Source: SVTX01 sp964526505 (GTDB lineage: Bacteria; Bacillota; Clostridia; Oscillospirales; CAG-272). From it: a stretch of 45,180 bases of DNA. A model generated the notes under the pieces. That model did not search any database, was not told the DNA's origin, and worked only from the letters and a program-made list of their open reading frames with translations. The stretch spans positions 1-45,180 of the forward strand of contig CAZGJC010000014.1 of NCBI GenBank assembly GCA_964526505.1. Reading direction: 5' to 3'. The first letter of the stretch is position 1, and every line of letters starts with the position of its first letter. A program made the translations under genes and the position numbers. Positions 7,092 to 15,907 of this stretch are shown here, in pieces.

Positions 7092-8231
7092 TCATTCAAA
7101 TTCAAGTATTTCCGACAAAATATAATTACTTACAAGCATTCCCTTGTCGGTAAAAGAACAGTTGTGCGACGTTATAGTAACAAATTCGGGTGAAAATTTT
7201 TTAAATTTTTCGCCGAAAGACTGCAAAAAATCGCCACCGATTATTTTCCTGTACTCATCATAGTCCACACCGTCGGAAAGCCTCATACGTAGCATTACGT
7301 ACTCGTTCTCCGATTCTCTGTGAGATATATGCTCCGTGTTTTCACGCATGCCGACGCCACCGTTTAAAATATATCCGTCAATATTTCTTGAATTTGAAAA
7401 TCTGACGCCACCGACAAAGGAATACGCCCCCGCACCGAAGCCTATATAATCATCATATGTCCAGTATTTCGTATTATGTCTTGAATTTTTACCGTTTCTT
7501 GCAAAATTACTTATTTCGTACTTTGAATACAAATGTTCGCCCAGTCGCCTGCACATAAGCTCGTACATATCCGACGTTGCGTCATCGTCAGGCAGTTTGA
7601 GTTTTTCACGCCATGCAAAAAACTTTGTTCCCTCTTCGATTTTCAGGCAGTAAGATGAGACGTGTTCGGGAGAAAGTTCAATTACCTTGCCAAGAGAATA
7701 ATCAAAACTCTCTTTTGTCTGATTCGGAATACCGTACATAAGGTCTACCGATACGTTATCAAATCCCACGTCTCGCATGTTTTTGTAAAAGGTAACGAAA
7801 TCGGATAACGTGTGTATTCTTCCGAGTGCTTTAAGTTCACCGTCGCAAGCGGATTGCATACCCACGCTGATCCTGTTTATTCCCAGACTCTTCAAATCGT
7901 AAAGTTTTTCTTTCCCTGCCGTTTTCGGATTTGCCTCAATTGTTATTTCCGCACCACGTGCAACGACAAAATTTTTGTGTAAAGACGAAAGAATTTTGTC
8001 AATACAATCAACAGGCAAAAGACTCGGTGTTCCGCCTCCTAAATAAACGGTGTCGGCATAAGGTATATTTGTCCTCTCTCGTGCAAAACACTCAATCTCA
8101 TTGCAAAGTGCATCCGTATATGAACGCATAATTTCGGGAGTTTGACCGCATTTTGAGCAAAAATCGCAATAATAACATTTTGAAGCACAGAAAGGGATAT
8201 GGACGTAAATTCCTAAATTATCAGTCGTCAT
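7092..8231 (-). CDS. hemW: HemW-type radical SAM protein (heme chaperone / coproporphyrinogen oxidase-like)
   Basis: 379 residues, the usual HemW length. The radical SAM iron-sulfur motif is C15-x3-C19-x2-C22 in IPFCASKCYYCDF, and GGGTPSLL follows for SAM binding. The YYCDF form is the HemW/HemN family signature. HemW is thought to hand heme to respiratory enzymes, and family members are often mis-annotated as coproporphyrinogen III oxidase. I start at the ATG at 8231, which overlaps the end of lepA by 11 nt; this gives the standard MTTDNLGIYVHIPFC start. A longer frame up to 8324 lies inside lepA and has no family similarity. The lepA-hemW order is a common Firmicutes operon. Whether this organism makes heme is not shown here. 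Confidence 0.93.
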   Translation of the reverse strand: MTTDNLGIYVHIPFCASKCYYCDFCSKCGQTPEIMRSYTDALCNEIECFARERTNIPYADTVYLGGGTPSLLPVDCIDKILSSLHKNFVVARGAEITIEANPKTAGKEKLYDLKSLGINRISVGMQSACDGELKALGRIHTLSDFVTFYKNMRDVGFDNVSVDLMYGIPNQTKESFDYSLGKVIELSPEHVSSYCLKIEEGTKFFAWREKLKLPDDDATSDMYELMCRRLGEHLYSKYEISNFARNGKNSRHNTKYWTYDDYIGFGAGAYSFVGGVRFSNSRNIDGYILNGGVGMRENTEHISHRESENEYVMLRMRLSDGVDYDEYRKIIGGDFLQSFGEKFKKFSPEFVTITSHNCSFTDKGMLVSNYILSEILEFE

Positions 8232-10041
8232 CACCGAGTTTAAGCACAGCCATAAACGCCTCGGGCGTAACTTGAACAGATCCCAACTGACGCATCTTTT
8301 TCTTTCCCTCTTTTTGCTTTTCAAGAAGTTTCTTCTTACGTGTTATGTCACCGCCATAGCATTTTGCAAGAACGTCTTTTCTCATAGCCTTGACCGTTTC
8401 TCTTGCGATAATGCGTGAGCCGATGGCCGCCTGAATCGGAACCTCAAACAACTGTCTCGGTATATTCTCCTTCAATTTCTCGGCAATTTTTCTTGCTCTT
8501 CCATACGCCTTTTCTTCATGAACTATAAACGACAAAGCGTCAACCTGATCTCCGTTGAGCATAAAATCAAGTTTTACAAGTTTTGAAGCCTTGTAATCTT
8601 TAAGTTCATAGTCAAGTGACGCATATCCTCTGGAACGGCTTTTGAGTGCATCGAAAAAGTCGTAAATTATCTCGTTAAGAGGCAATTCATAGTGAAGTTC
8701 CACACGGGTCGAATCAAGATATTTCATATCGATAAATACCCCTCTTCGATCCTGACACAAATCCATAAGACCACCTACGTATTCCGTCGGCGTAATTATA
8801 TTGGCGTTAACAATGGGTTCTCTCGCCTCTTCTATCTCGTCTGCGGTAGGATAGTTGGACGGATTTTCTATCATCACAGTCTCACCCGTGCGAAGTTTAA
8901 CTTCATAAACAACTCCGGGAGCCGTGGTAATAATATCGAGATTAAATTCCCTTTCAAGTCTTTCTTCAATTATCTCCATATGGAGCAGTCCCAAAAATCC
9001 GCAACGGAAACCAAATCCGAGTGCCGCACTGGTTTCGGGCTCAAACGTCAGTGCCGCATCGTTAAGTTGAAGTTTTTCAAGGGCATCTCGCAAGTCAGGA
9101 TATCTTGCTCCGTCCGCAGGATATATTCCGGCAAATACCATAGGTTGTACCGCCTTAAATCCGGGCATTGCCTCACTTGCGGGATTGTCGGCAAGCGTTA
9201 CCGTGTCACCCACTCTTGTGTCGCCTACGCTCTTTATGGATGCGGTGATATATCCTACTTCTCCGGCATAAAGCACGTCACATTTGCAAAGACCGAACGT
9301 TTCCATAGTACCGACTTCTACTATTTCAAATTCTCTGCCCGTACTCATAAGTTTGATTTTATCCCCGGCTCTCACCGAACCGTCGAACACCCTTATATTT
9401 ACGACAACGCCGAGATAACTGTCATAATACGAGTCGAAAATCAACGCTTTCAGCGGTGCATTTTCGTCACCGGTAGGAGCCGGGACGCCGCTTACAACTG
9501 CGTCAAGTACGTCTTGAATATTCAATCCGGTTTTTGCGGAAACGGCAGGACAGTCCTGTGCAGGTATTCCGATTTCGTCTTCTATCTCTTCACGGACACG
9601 ATCAATATCGGCAGACGGCAAATCTATTTTGTTTATAACCGGAATTATTTCAAGTCCCGCATCAACCGCCAAATACGCATTGGCAAGAGTTTGAGCTTCT
9701 ATTCCCTGCGTGGCGTCAACAACAAGTAACGCACCGTCGCAAGCGTTAAGTGAGCGAGACACCTCATAGTTAAAGTCAACGTGACCGGGTGTATCTATGA
9801 GATTGAACACGTAAGTTTCTCCGTCGGGAGCGTTATAGTCAAGTTTTACGGCACGTGCCTTGATTGTAATTCCTCTCTCTCTTTCGAGATCCATATTATC
9901 AAGCACTTGCTCTTCCATTTCACGCTTTGATACAGCGGACGTTGCCTCCAATATTCTGTCTGCAAGCGTAGATTTTCCATGGTCTATATGTGCGATTATA
10001 GAAAAATTCCTTATTTTTTTCATTCTTTCGGATTGAGACAT
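8221..10041 (-). CDS. lepA: Elongation factor 4 (LepA) translational GTPase
   Basis: 606 residues, full family length. G-domain motifs: G1 IIAHIDHGKST (15-25), G2 RERGITI, G3 DTPGHVD and G4 NKIDLPSA. The LepA-specific C-terminal domain is present and ends in the lysine-rich stretch KKKLLEKQKEGKKKMR that contacts the ribosome. LepA acts on stalled or newly assembling ribosomes and promotes back-translocation in vitro. The start has GAAAGGA 7 nt upstream. The promoter (TTGAGA-17-TATAAT, 10096-10124) has one arm of a perfect 11-bp inverted repeat over its -35 box. It is coupled to hemW by an 11-nt overlap. Identification is certain. Confidence 0.98.
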   Translation of the reverse strand: MSQSERMKKIRNFSIIAHIDHGKSTLADRILEATSAVSKREMEEQVLDNMDLERERGITIKARAVKLDYNAPDGETYVFNLIDTPGHVDFNYEVSRSLNACDGALLVVDATQGIEAQTLANAYLAVDAGLEIIPVINKIDLPSADIDRVREEIEDEIGIPAQDCPAVSAKTGLNIQDVLDAVVSGVPAPTGDENAPLKALIFDSYYDSYLGVVVNIRVFDGSVRAGDKIKLMSTGREFEIVEVGTMETFGLCKCDVLYAGEVGYITASIKSVGDTRVGDTVTLADNPASEAMPGFKAVQPMVFAGIYPADGARYPDLRDALEKLQLNDAALTFEPETSAALGFGFRCGFLGLLHMEIIEERLEREFNLDIITTAPGVVYEVKLRTGETVMIENPSNYPTADEIEEAREPIVNANIITPTEYVGGLMDLCQDRRGVFIDMKYLDSTRVELHYELPLNEIIYDFFDALKSRSRGYASLDYELKDYKASKLVKLDFMLNGDQVDALSFIVHEEKAYGRARKIAEKLKENIPRQLFEVPIQAAIGSRIIARETVKAMRKDVLAKCYGGDITRKKKLLEKQKEGKKKMRQLGSVQVTPEAFMAVLKLGDDD

Positions 10042-10095
10042 CTGAATTTTCCTTTCGGTTTGCGATAAATCTTTATTTTAATGTTCCTACGATAT

Positions 10096-10141
10096 ATTAT
10101 ATAATATTTTCCGAAAATTCTCAATAGGTTTTGAGAATTTT
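10096..10141 (-). promoter_or_regulatory. lepA promoter overlapped by a perfect inverted repeat
   Basis: On the minus strand there is TTGAGA (10119-10124), 17 nt and TATAAT (10096-10101). The -35 hexamer is part of a perfect 11-bp inverted repeat, AAAATTCTCAA (10114-10124) / TTGAGAATTTT (10131-10141), with a 6-nt spacer. This could be an operator or a second terminator for the upstream transcript. Confidence 0.6.
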
Positions 10142-10161
10142 TTTCATCTCTTTATAAACGG

Positions 10162-10186
10162 AAAATCCCCCGCCTTTCGGCGGAGG
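10162..10186 (-). terminator. Terminator after the small Cys-rich peptide gene
   Basis: On the minus strand an 8-bp stem (10167-10174 with 10179-10186, one G-U pair) is closed by a GAAA tetraloop and followed by ATTTTCC. It separates the peptide gene from the lepA promoter. Confidence 0.75.
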
Positions 10187-10211
10187 ATAAACTATTTTCC
10201 ACGATGTCAAA

Positions 10212-10301
10212 TCAATTTCCGCAACAGCAGAAAATAAGAAGTGCGATAATGAGTATCCAAATCCAATTATCGTTGAGAATTCCACAGAGACAGTTGTTCA
10301 T
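10212..10301 (-). CDS. 29-residue Cys-rich membrane peptide
   Basis: A very short gene with excellent signals: AAGGAGG is 7 nt before the ATG, and a terminator follows directly. The peptide begins MNNCLCGILNDN, then has one hydrophobic helix (WIWILIIALLIF) and ends CCCGN. It thus has five cysteines in 29 residues, two before and three after the membrane span. Tiny peptides of this plan (Asn/Cys head, hydrophobic span, Cys-Cys-Cys-Gly tail) occur in Clostridia and resemble YjcZ-like sporulation peptides, but no function is established. The sequence GCATAATATGG about 60 nt upstream lacks a matched -35 for sigma-A, so a sporulation sigma factor is possible (inference). Confidence 0.75.
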   Translation of the reverse strand: MNNCLCGILNDNWIWILIIALLIFCCCGN

Positions 10302-10401
10302 AAGAGAACCTCCTTGAAAAAAGTAATATCGTAACGAACGGTGTCGTTTTCCGTCCTCACTACCATATTATGCAAAATTCCCGATTGCGTGAAAAAATGT
10401 C

Positions 10402-10441
10402 AAAAAAACACGCCATCTCAAAAGCCTAAACTTTCAAGATG
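10402..10441 (-). terminator. Terminator of the zinc-ribbon protein gene
   Basis: On the minus strand an 11-bp stem with two G-U pairs (10431-10441 with 10414-10424) is followed after GGCGTG by seven T residues. It lies just after the stop codon at 10460. Confidence 0.7.
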
Positions 10442-10459
10442 ACGTTATCATAAAAAATA

Positions 10460-11149
10460 TTATTGGTTTTTTTCCAGAATAAGTTTGTCGGAATTGAGAA
10501 ATGCGTGTGCGGTAAGCAATGAATCCGTGGGAATAACAAGACTGTCCTTACATTCCGTACACGTAACCTTTATGCCATCGTCTGTAAATTCGACGTCATA
10601 CGTGCAATCTTCTCTCTCATCAACGCCGTCAGGCAAAGGTTCTCTGCCGTTCGGATGGCAACTGCAAAATATTTTGCCTTCCGCATCAAGGTCACGAATC
10701 ACAAAAGTCACGATATCGGAGAGCTGTGAATCGGTTATAACGTCATCGTTTCCGTGCAACGAATGAAAATCTTCGACGCCGTTTTTTTCGAGCATATCAA
10801 GCAGTTCGAGTTCCGTTCTCGCAAGTTCCGCCTTCACAAGATTCTCTTCTCCGACAAATCCTATGTTTATATCCGAATATGGGCAAGGAAGGAGAAAAAT
10901 GTCCTTTGAGAAAAACAGTGACGAATTGATTGTGAACACGTGAGGTTTATCGCAAAAAATACAAGGCACGGTAAGCCTTACCGTATCATCCTCTTTCCTG
11001 CGGATAATAGACAATTCGCTCTTTTTACAAGTGCATTTGAGTTTAATCATATCTCCCGACAGAGCAAAAATCCCCACAGGACTCATTACACCGGCACCAC
11101 AGGATGGGCATCTGTATGCAACGGTTGTCTGTTTTTCATTCAATACCAT
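10460..11149 (-). CDS. Conserved zinc-ribbon protein of unknown function
   Basis: 229 residues, not recognised as a named family. Four cysteine clusters are visible: YRCPSCGAG near residues 13-21, KCTCKKS near 38-44, VPCIFCDKPH near 61-70, and CSCHPNG plus VTCTECKD in the C-terminal third. These resemble successive zinc ribbons with no membrane segment, so it is cytoplasmic. A helical middle part (about 105-150) is rich in Glu, Leu and Asp. Neighbours are the SurA-like protein upstream and a terminator downstream. A perfect 7-bp inverted repeat CGTATGC/GCATACG at 11176-11195 lies just before the start codon. It could bind nucleic acid or act in metal handling; no evidence decides this. Confidence 0.75.
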   Translation of the reverse strand: MVLNEKQTTVAYRCPSCGAGVMSPVGIFALSGDMIKLKCTCKKSELSIIRRKEDDTVRLTVPCIFCDKPHVFTINSSLFFSKDIFLLPCPYSDINIGFVGEENLVKAELARTELELLDMLEKNGVEDFHSLHGNDDVITDSQLSDIVTFVIRDLDAEGKIFCSCHPNGREPLPDGVDEREDCTYDVEFTDDGIKVTCTECKDSLVIPTDSLLTAHAFLNSDKLILEKNQ

Positions 11150-11175
11150 AGTAAAATCTCCGTTTTAGTAATATT

Positions 11176-11195
11176 CGTATGCAAAACGGCATACG
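11176..11195. promoter_or_regulatory. Inverted repeat in the leader of the zinc-ribbon gene
   Basis: CGTATGC and GCATACG form a perfect 7-bp inverted repeat with a 6-nt spacer, ending 27 nt before the start codon at 11149. It could be an operator or RNA hairpin. Confidence 0.35.
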
Positions 11196-11249
11196 TATTC
11201 ACGTCTTTATAATTTTATGACGAATAAGTGTTCCGTGACATAGAATTTT

Positions 11250-11282
11250 ATGGGGTTGAAACATCTTGTGCGTCAACCCCAT
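11250..11282 (-). terminator. Hairpin after the SurA-like gene
   Basis: ATGGGGTTG (11250-11258) and CAACCCCAT (11274-11282) form a perfect 9-bp stem with a 15-nt loop. On the minus strand the tail is AAAATTCT, so it is a weak intrinsic terminator or an mRNA 3' stabiliser. Confidence 0.5.
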
Positions 11283-11298
11283 ATTATTTTCAATTAAA

Positions 11299-13071
11299 TC
11301 ACGACGTTGTAGTCAATGAAGAAAGATATTGGAGCATATAAGGAACGGTTGTCTGGTGCAAATCGTTCGCTTCTCTCTCGTTGAAAGTAACAGCGTGTTC
11401 TGCGAGATATCCTCCGTTGCCGTCATCACCCTGATACCATTCTTCAAACATATCATTGATAACTCCCGATGTGGCATTTACATACCAAACTTCTTTATCT
11501 TCACTTTCAAAATAACAAAGTGCGTAATAAGTTGTTCCCGACGATGATGACGGTTTCAGCGTGAACACATCAGACGTATCACCGGGTTTTCGTCCTTCCT
11601 CTTCAAGCCAGTCATCAATAGCACCGAACGTGCTGTCCGTATCCCTGAAATATCCGGGAGCAACCTGTTTGGGTGCCGAGTGTCCGATTTGAATCTCCGA
11701 GTCGGATGCAAGTCCGTTTGCCGCTTTCTCACCGAGCAAGTCAAGTGCTTCTGCACTGAGTGTTCCTGCCTTAAAGTCTGCAAGTATCTTTTCAACCGTT
11801 GCTTTATCGGTGGATACGATGTATCCGAGATTTCTTGTAAGATCAGTGTTGAGATGCATTTCTTCGTATACACAGTACGCAGTTACGGTATATCTCTTGT
11901 ATTCCGTCTTTTCACTTGAAGACTCTGTTGTCTTTTCCGTGTAAGTTTCGGTAGCCTCGTCGTACATTGTATCGTTCTTCTTTGCAGGCTCAACCGTGCC
12001 GGTCTCTTCGGATGTGCTGTCTTCAATACCGAACAACCAATCTTCAAGTTTATCGCCGTCGGTCGTGTATTCTATGTTTTCTTTGTAATCTTCGATAGTA
12101 ACTTCGGAAGTTTCCTCGGTTGTATTCTCTGTTGACGACTCGGTACCGTCTGTGGGACCGTCGTCCTCCGTTGTGGACTCTTCAAGTTTTATAAATTCAA
12201 GGTCAACCTTGATAAGTTCGAAAAATTCTTCCGTTGTCGTTGCAGCCGCAAGTTTCTTCGCTCTTTCAAGTGCGGAAGCAACCTTGTTGTCATATTCCGC
12301 ATCGGTAAGTCCCTTTGACTCAACCTTGATCTCATATTTGAGAATGTCTGCGGAATAGAAATCTTCCTTGTGATCTTCGGGATAAAGTTTTACCGAAGAA
12401 TCGTCTTTTTCGAGTTCTGCCTTGTATTCGTCAGTTACAACTTCCGAATATTTGTTTGCAAGGTAAATAATTTCATAACAGTCTTTTACGTCGCCACGTC
12501 CTACGCCTTCACCGTAAAAATTGGTGTAATTGAGACCGTAACCGTCCATATATTCTTCAAGATTTTCAATAACTGCGTCGATTTCGCTCCAATCGTCGTC
12601 ATCAAGAGTGAGTCCTCTTTCATATGCGGCATTCGCATAAGCAAGATAGAGTTGAACTTGCGACTTGGTCTGTCCGAGGAAGTACGCATACCACGTCATA
12701 TCAGACGAGTAGTTCTGCGACCTCAAATCCTTGCTGAAATCCAAACCGAAATATGAAGCATATGAACCGTAAGAACTGTACCAGTTCATAATCTGCTCGT
12801 TAAAGAAGAAGTTCATCATTGCCTTGTTTATCTTGTAATGTCCATCATCGAGTTTAAGAATGGTGGTCATTCTCGAAAATACGCCGGCATAACTGAGTGC
12901 CGTGCATACAAGTATAAGAAGTATAACCGCAACAAGTATTATACATATGGCGGAAATTACCTTTCCCTTCTTCGTATCGTTCTTTCTTTTTTCCTTCTCC
13001 GTGCGTGTCAAAGCGTCAAACTCGCTTATTTCCTGTGCTCTTTGAAGTTTGTTTCTGTTGCCTTTTCCCAT
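11299..13071 (-). CDS. Membrane-anchored extracytoplasmic protein with SurA/PrsA-like layout
   Basis: 590 residues. A basic cytoplasmic N-terminus (1-36, many Lys/Arg) leads to one membrane helix (about 38-62) and a large outer domain. The outer part starts with a helical section (KINKAMMNFFFNEQIMNWY) like the N-domain of SurA/PrsA foldases. It then has an acidic Ser/Thr/Glu linker near residues 300-390 (DGTESSTENTTEETSE and similar), and ends with a section resembling a parvulin-type arrangement (DLLGEKAANGLASDSEIQIG near 450-470). No clear active-site motif could be confirmed, so chaperone/foldase activity is inference. The start follows AGGCAGGA. A TATAAT lies at 13139-13144 without a good -35. 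It sits between rnj and a zinc-ribbon gene. An alternative is a plain structural surface protein. Confidence 0.75.
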   Translation of the reverse strand: MGKGNRNKLQRAQEISEFDALTRTEKEKRKNDTKKGKVISAICIILVAVILLILVCTALSYAGVFSRMTTILKLDDGHYKINKAMMNFFFNEQIMNWYSSYGSYASYFGLDFSKDLRSQNYSSDMTWYAYFLGQTKSQVQLYLAYANAAYERGLTLDDDDWSEIDAVIENLEEYMDGYGLNYTNFYGEGVGRGDVKDCYEIIYLANKYSEVVTDEYKAELEKDDSSVKLYPEDHKEDFYSADILKYEIKVESKGLTDAEYDNKVASALERAKKLAAATTTEEFFELIKVDLEFIKLEESTTEDDGPTDGTESSTENTTEETSEVTIEDYKENIEYTTDGDKLEDWLFGIEDSTSEETGTVEPAKKNDTMYDEATETYTEKTTESSSEKTEYKRYTVTAYCVYEEMHLNTDLTRNLGYIVSTDKATVEKILADFKAGTLSAEALDLLGEKAANGLASDSEIQIGHSAPKQVAPGYFRDTDSTFGAIDDWLEEEGRKPGDTSDVFTLKPSSSSGTTYYALCYFESEDKEVWYVNATSGVINDMFEEWYQGDDGNGGYLAEHAVTFNEREANDLHQTTVPYMLQYLSSLTTTS

Positions 13072-13197
13072 TTTTTAGGTTCCTGCCTTTAAGTTTTTTT
13101 CAAGAATTTACACAGTAAATCCTCACAGATGATTTTCTATTATACTCTCACAGAGTGACGAAAGATTGAATGGTTTATGAACACTGCGAAAATTTTT

Positions 13198-15417
13198 TCA
13201 CACGTTCATAATCATCGGAATAATCATCGGCTTGCGTTTCGTTTTTGAGAATATGAACTTAGCCATATCGTCTTTAACCTTTGTCTTAATACGGAACCAG
13301 TCGTTATGCTTTCCGTCAAGACACGACGACATTGATTTTTGTGCAATGCCTCTCATCTCTTCCATCAAGTCCTCGGATTCTCTGACGTACACAAATCCTC
13401 TTGTGACAATATCCGGACCGGACATAATATATCCGCCATCGGAACTTACGGTTGCCACAATTATGATAACACCGTCCTGCGAAAGAAGTATTCTGTCTCT
13501 GAGTACGATATTTCCTACGTCTCCCACACCGTATCCGTCGATGAGGACTTTTCCTGCGGTTACCGCTCCGTTAAATCTCGCACCGTTTTTGTCTATTTCA
13601 AGAACACGACCTATATCGGATATGAATATGTTTTGGGGATTCATTCCCATATACGTTGCGAGATCTCTGTTTGCGGACATATGCTTATACTCTCCGTGTA
13701 CGGGCATAAAGTACTTGGGTTTGGTAAGTGCATGAAGCAACTTTATTTCTTCCTGACAAGCGTGACCCGACACATGTACCTCAACAGATGCGTCACGTAT
13801 AACTTCAACACCAAGTTTGCAAAGTTCATTGACTATTCTTCCGATAAGTTTTTCGTTGCCGGGTATCGGTGATGATGAAAGCACCACAACGTCACCCGCA
13901 CCGAGTCGTACTTCTCTGTGTTCTCCGAAAGCCATACGGTACAATGCACTCATAGGTTCGCCCTGGCTTCCCGTGGTCACCAAAGTAACCTCGTGAGGAC
14001 TGTATTTTCTTATTTCCGCAATATCAATAAGCACACCCTCGGGTACGTTCATATATCCGAGTTCAACCGCCGCACCTACGATATTAAGCATACTTCTTCC
14101 CGTAATTGCAACCTTGCGTCCGTGTCTTGCCGCAACGTCGATTATTTGCTGTACTCTGTGAACGTTGGAAGAGAACGTGGATATTACTATTCTCTTTTCT
14201 TTTTGCACCGTGAAAATGTATTCAAGCGACGCTCCGACCTTTTTTTCAGACGGCGTAAATCCCGTTCGCTCCGCATTTGTGGATTCACACATAAGAAGCA
14301 AGACGCCCTCTTTTCCGAGTTCTCCGAAGCGTGTAATGTCCATAATTTCACCGTCAATAGGCGACAAGTCAAGTTTAAAGTCGCCCGAATGTAAAATTAT
14401 ACCGAGAGGCGTGCGTATAGCCAATGCACAAGCGTCGGCTATCGAGTGGTTTACGTGAATAAACTCAACCGAAAGTCCTCCGAGTTTAACCGTCTGACCG
14501 GCAGATACGCAATGAAGTTTCGGCTTATACGGAAGGGTTACTTCCTTTAATTTATTTTTAACTATACCGAGCGTAAGTTTGGTTCCGTATATAGGAGGAT
14601 TTATGTTGCGAAGAACGTACGGTATCGCACCTATGTGGTCCTCGTGACCGTGCGTAAGTACAATTCCTCTTATCTTTTCTTTGTTTTCTTCCAAATAAGT
14701 CGTATCCGGAATTACAAGGTCAATACCCGGCATATCATCGTCCGGAAAGCCAAGACCGCAGTCGATGATTATAATATCGTCACCATATTCGACAACGGTC
14801 ATATTTTTGCCTATTTCTTCAAGACCGCCCAGAGGAATAATTTTTATTTTGCCGTCTGCACCGCCATCCGTTGTGCGTATAGACCCTCTTGTGCCTTTTG
14901 TCGATTTCTGCGTTTGGGTATTCTTGGCAAGTGCCACCACATCTTTTGACTGTTGCGTCTTGTTTTGCTTTTTGCCGGATTGACGTGATTTTCTTTCGCT
15001 CGTTTTGTCTGCCGTATTTTTCGTATTTTCCGCCACTATTTTAAAATCATCGGATGCGGTGTCTCTATCGGAAGCAAAATACTGCTCCATCCACTCATCC
15101 GCCGACATTGTATTGCGTACACCACCGCTTTGAGATACGGCACTGCGTGCGACCGACGTGCTATCACCGCTCTGTTTTCCGTGCGTAGCGGTATTCTTAC
15201 CGGTACTCTTCTTTGAGGAATTGCCGCCACGTGCCGTTTTTGCGGAGTTGCTCTTTGATGTTGCTCCCTTTTTGTTTGGCTCGCTTTTTTTTGCCGTATC
15301 GGTCGATTTAGATCGTGCCGGATTTTTTGACGTGCTCTGTTTCTTTTTCTGCCTTGTACCGGTTGTGCTTTCTTCCGTCACCTTTACGTTACTGTTTTCG
15401 TTTTGATTTTTTGCCAT
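13198..15417 (-). CDS. rnj: Ribonuclease J with a long disordered N-terminal extension
   Basis: 739 residues, about 185 more than the family norm. RNase J is the Firmicutes 5'-3' exonuclease/endonuclease of mRNA decay and rRNA maturation. The metallo-beta-lactamase core starts near residue 189 (KIKIIPLGGLEEIGKN) and has the zinc motif LTHGHEDHIG with His256, His258, Asp260 and His261. The beta-CASP part includes GNE and STNAERTG motifs, and the end MIIPMIMNV is usual. Residues 1-188 are low complexity (Lys, Ser, Thr, Asn, Gln), probably unstructured and basic, perhaps for RNA or ribosome contact. A perfect promoter lies over 200 nt upstream, leaving a long leader that may allow self-regulation of mRNA stability (inference). 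The family call is certain. Confidence 0.97.
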   Translation of the reverse strand: MAKNQNENSNVKVTEESTTGTRQKKKQSTSKNPARSKSTDTAKKSEPNKKGATSKSNSAKTARGGNSSKKSTGKNTATHGKQSGDSTSVARSAVSQSGGVRNTMSADEWMEQYFASDRDTASDDFKIVAENTKNTADKTSERKSRQSGKKQNKTQQSKDVVALAKNTQTQKSTKGTRGSIRTTDGGADGKIKIIPLGGLEEIGKNMTVVEYGDDIIIIDCGLGFPDDDMPGIDLVIPDTTYLEENKEKIRGIVLTHGHEDHIGAIPYVLRNINPPIYGTKLTLGIVKNKLKEVTLPYKPKLHCVSAGQTVKLGGLSVEFIHVNHSIADACALAIRTPLGIILHSGDFKLDLSPIDGEIMDITRFGELGKEGVLLLMCESTNAERTGFTPSEKKVGASLEYIFTVQKEKRIVISTFSSNVHRVQQIIDVAARHGRKVAITGRSMLNIVGAAVELGYMNVPEGVLIDIAEIRKYSPHEVTLVTTGSQGEPMSALYRMAFGEHREVRLGAGDVVVLSSSPIPGNEKLIGRIVNELCKLGVEVIRDASVEVHVSGHACQEEIKLLHALTKPKYFMPVHGEYKHMSANRDLATYMGMNPQNIFISDIGRVLEIDKNGARFNGAVTAGKVLIDGYGVGDVGNIVLRDRILLSQDGVIIIVATVSSDGGYIMSGPDIVTRGFVYVRESEDLMEEMRGIAQKSMSSCLDGKHNDWFRIKTKVKDDMAKFIFSKTKRKPMIIPMIMNV

Positions 15418-15633
15418 TTAATACCTGCCTTTCTTAATGCTGTAACCGACGAACGCAAATCAAATAGTGTAAAACATAAAATGAGCAAAAGAACAAGGCT
15501 TCTCAACCTCTCTCGCCTTCGTTCCGCAAGAGTAAAATGGGAAGCAATTATTGCGTTCTGTCGAATATATGATTTATAAATATATAAAACGGAGAGTGGA
15601 AAATTTTGCTCCGTTCTCATACTGCCAAATTCT
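15418..15633 (-). promoter_or_regulatory. Long 5' leader of rnj
   Basis: About 215 nt separate the presumed transcription start (near 15633) from the rnj start codon. I see no known riboswitch and no convincing small gene. Some short inverted segments such as GGAG...CTCC occur near 15585-15610. Long leaders on RNase genes can be sites of autoregulation in other bacteria. Confidence 0.4.
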
Positions 15634-15639
15634 CTGAAT

Positions 15640-15668
15640 ATTATACACCATACAGAAAAATTTGTCAA
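15640..15668 (-). promoter_or_regulatory. Sigma-A promoter of rnj
   Basis: TTGACA (15663-15668), 17 nt and TATAAT (15640-15645) on the minus strand, both perfect. Divergent from the abrB-type gene promoter at 15833. Confidence 0.85.
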
Positions 15669-15832
15669 TAGCGTGACTACAATCATTCTTCCCATTACCG
15701 CTCTTTTTTAAACCTTTGTACCTCAAATTTCAAAATTCGACGCATTACGACAGCCATCGTCGCAAAGCATTTTATATTCCCAAAAAATTACAATTCATTT
15801 GTGAACAATACATAAATTCCCATTTTTTACTA

Positions 15833-15861
15833 TTGACAGGGAGTTTTATTCGTGCTAAAAT
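15833..15861 (+). promoter_or_regulatory. Sigma-A promoter of the abrB-galK-rlmH operon
   Basis: TTGACA (15833-15838), a 17-nt spacer and TAAAAT (15856-15861). The first start codon is about 40 nt downstream of the likely start site. Confidence 0.75.
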
Positions 15862-15907
15862 GACACCAACAGCAAAAACCGCAAAAAATTCGAAAGGAAA
15901 ATACAAA

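Noticed and set aside
8692..9729. A 345-codon open frame on the plus strand
   Set aside because: It lies wholly antisense to lepA, has no ribosome binding site and no protein-like motifs; it is a shadow of codon bias in lepA.
13232..14949. Several plus-strand open frames antisense to rnj
   Set aside because: All are covered by the RNase J gene with intact catalytic motifs; no ribosome binding sites or domains.
15716..15907. Longer start for the AbrB-type protein
   Set aside because: The extra residues would be encoded upstream of the promoter; the AbrB domain starts at the ATG at 15908.
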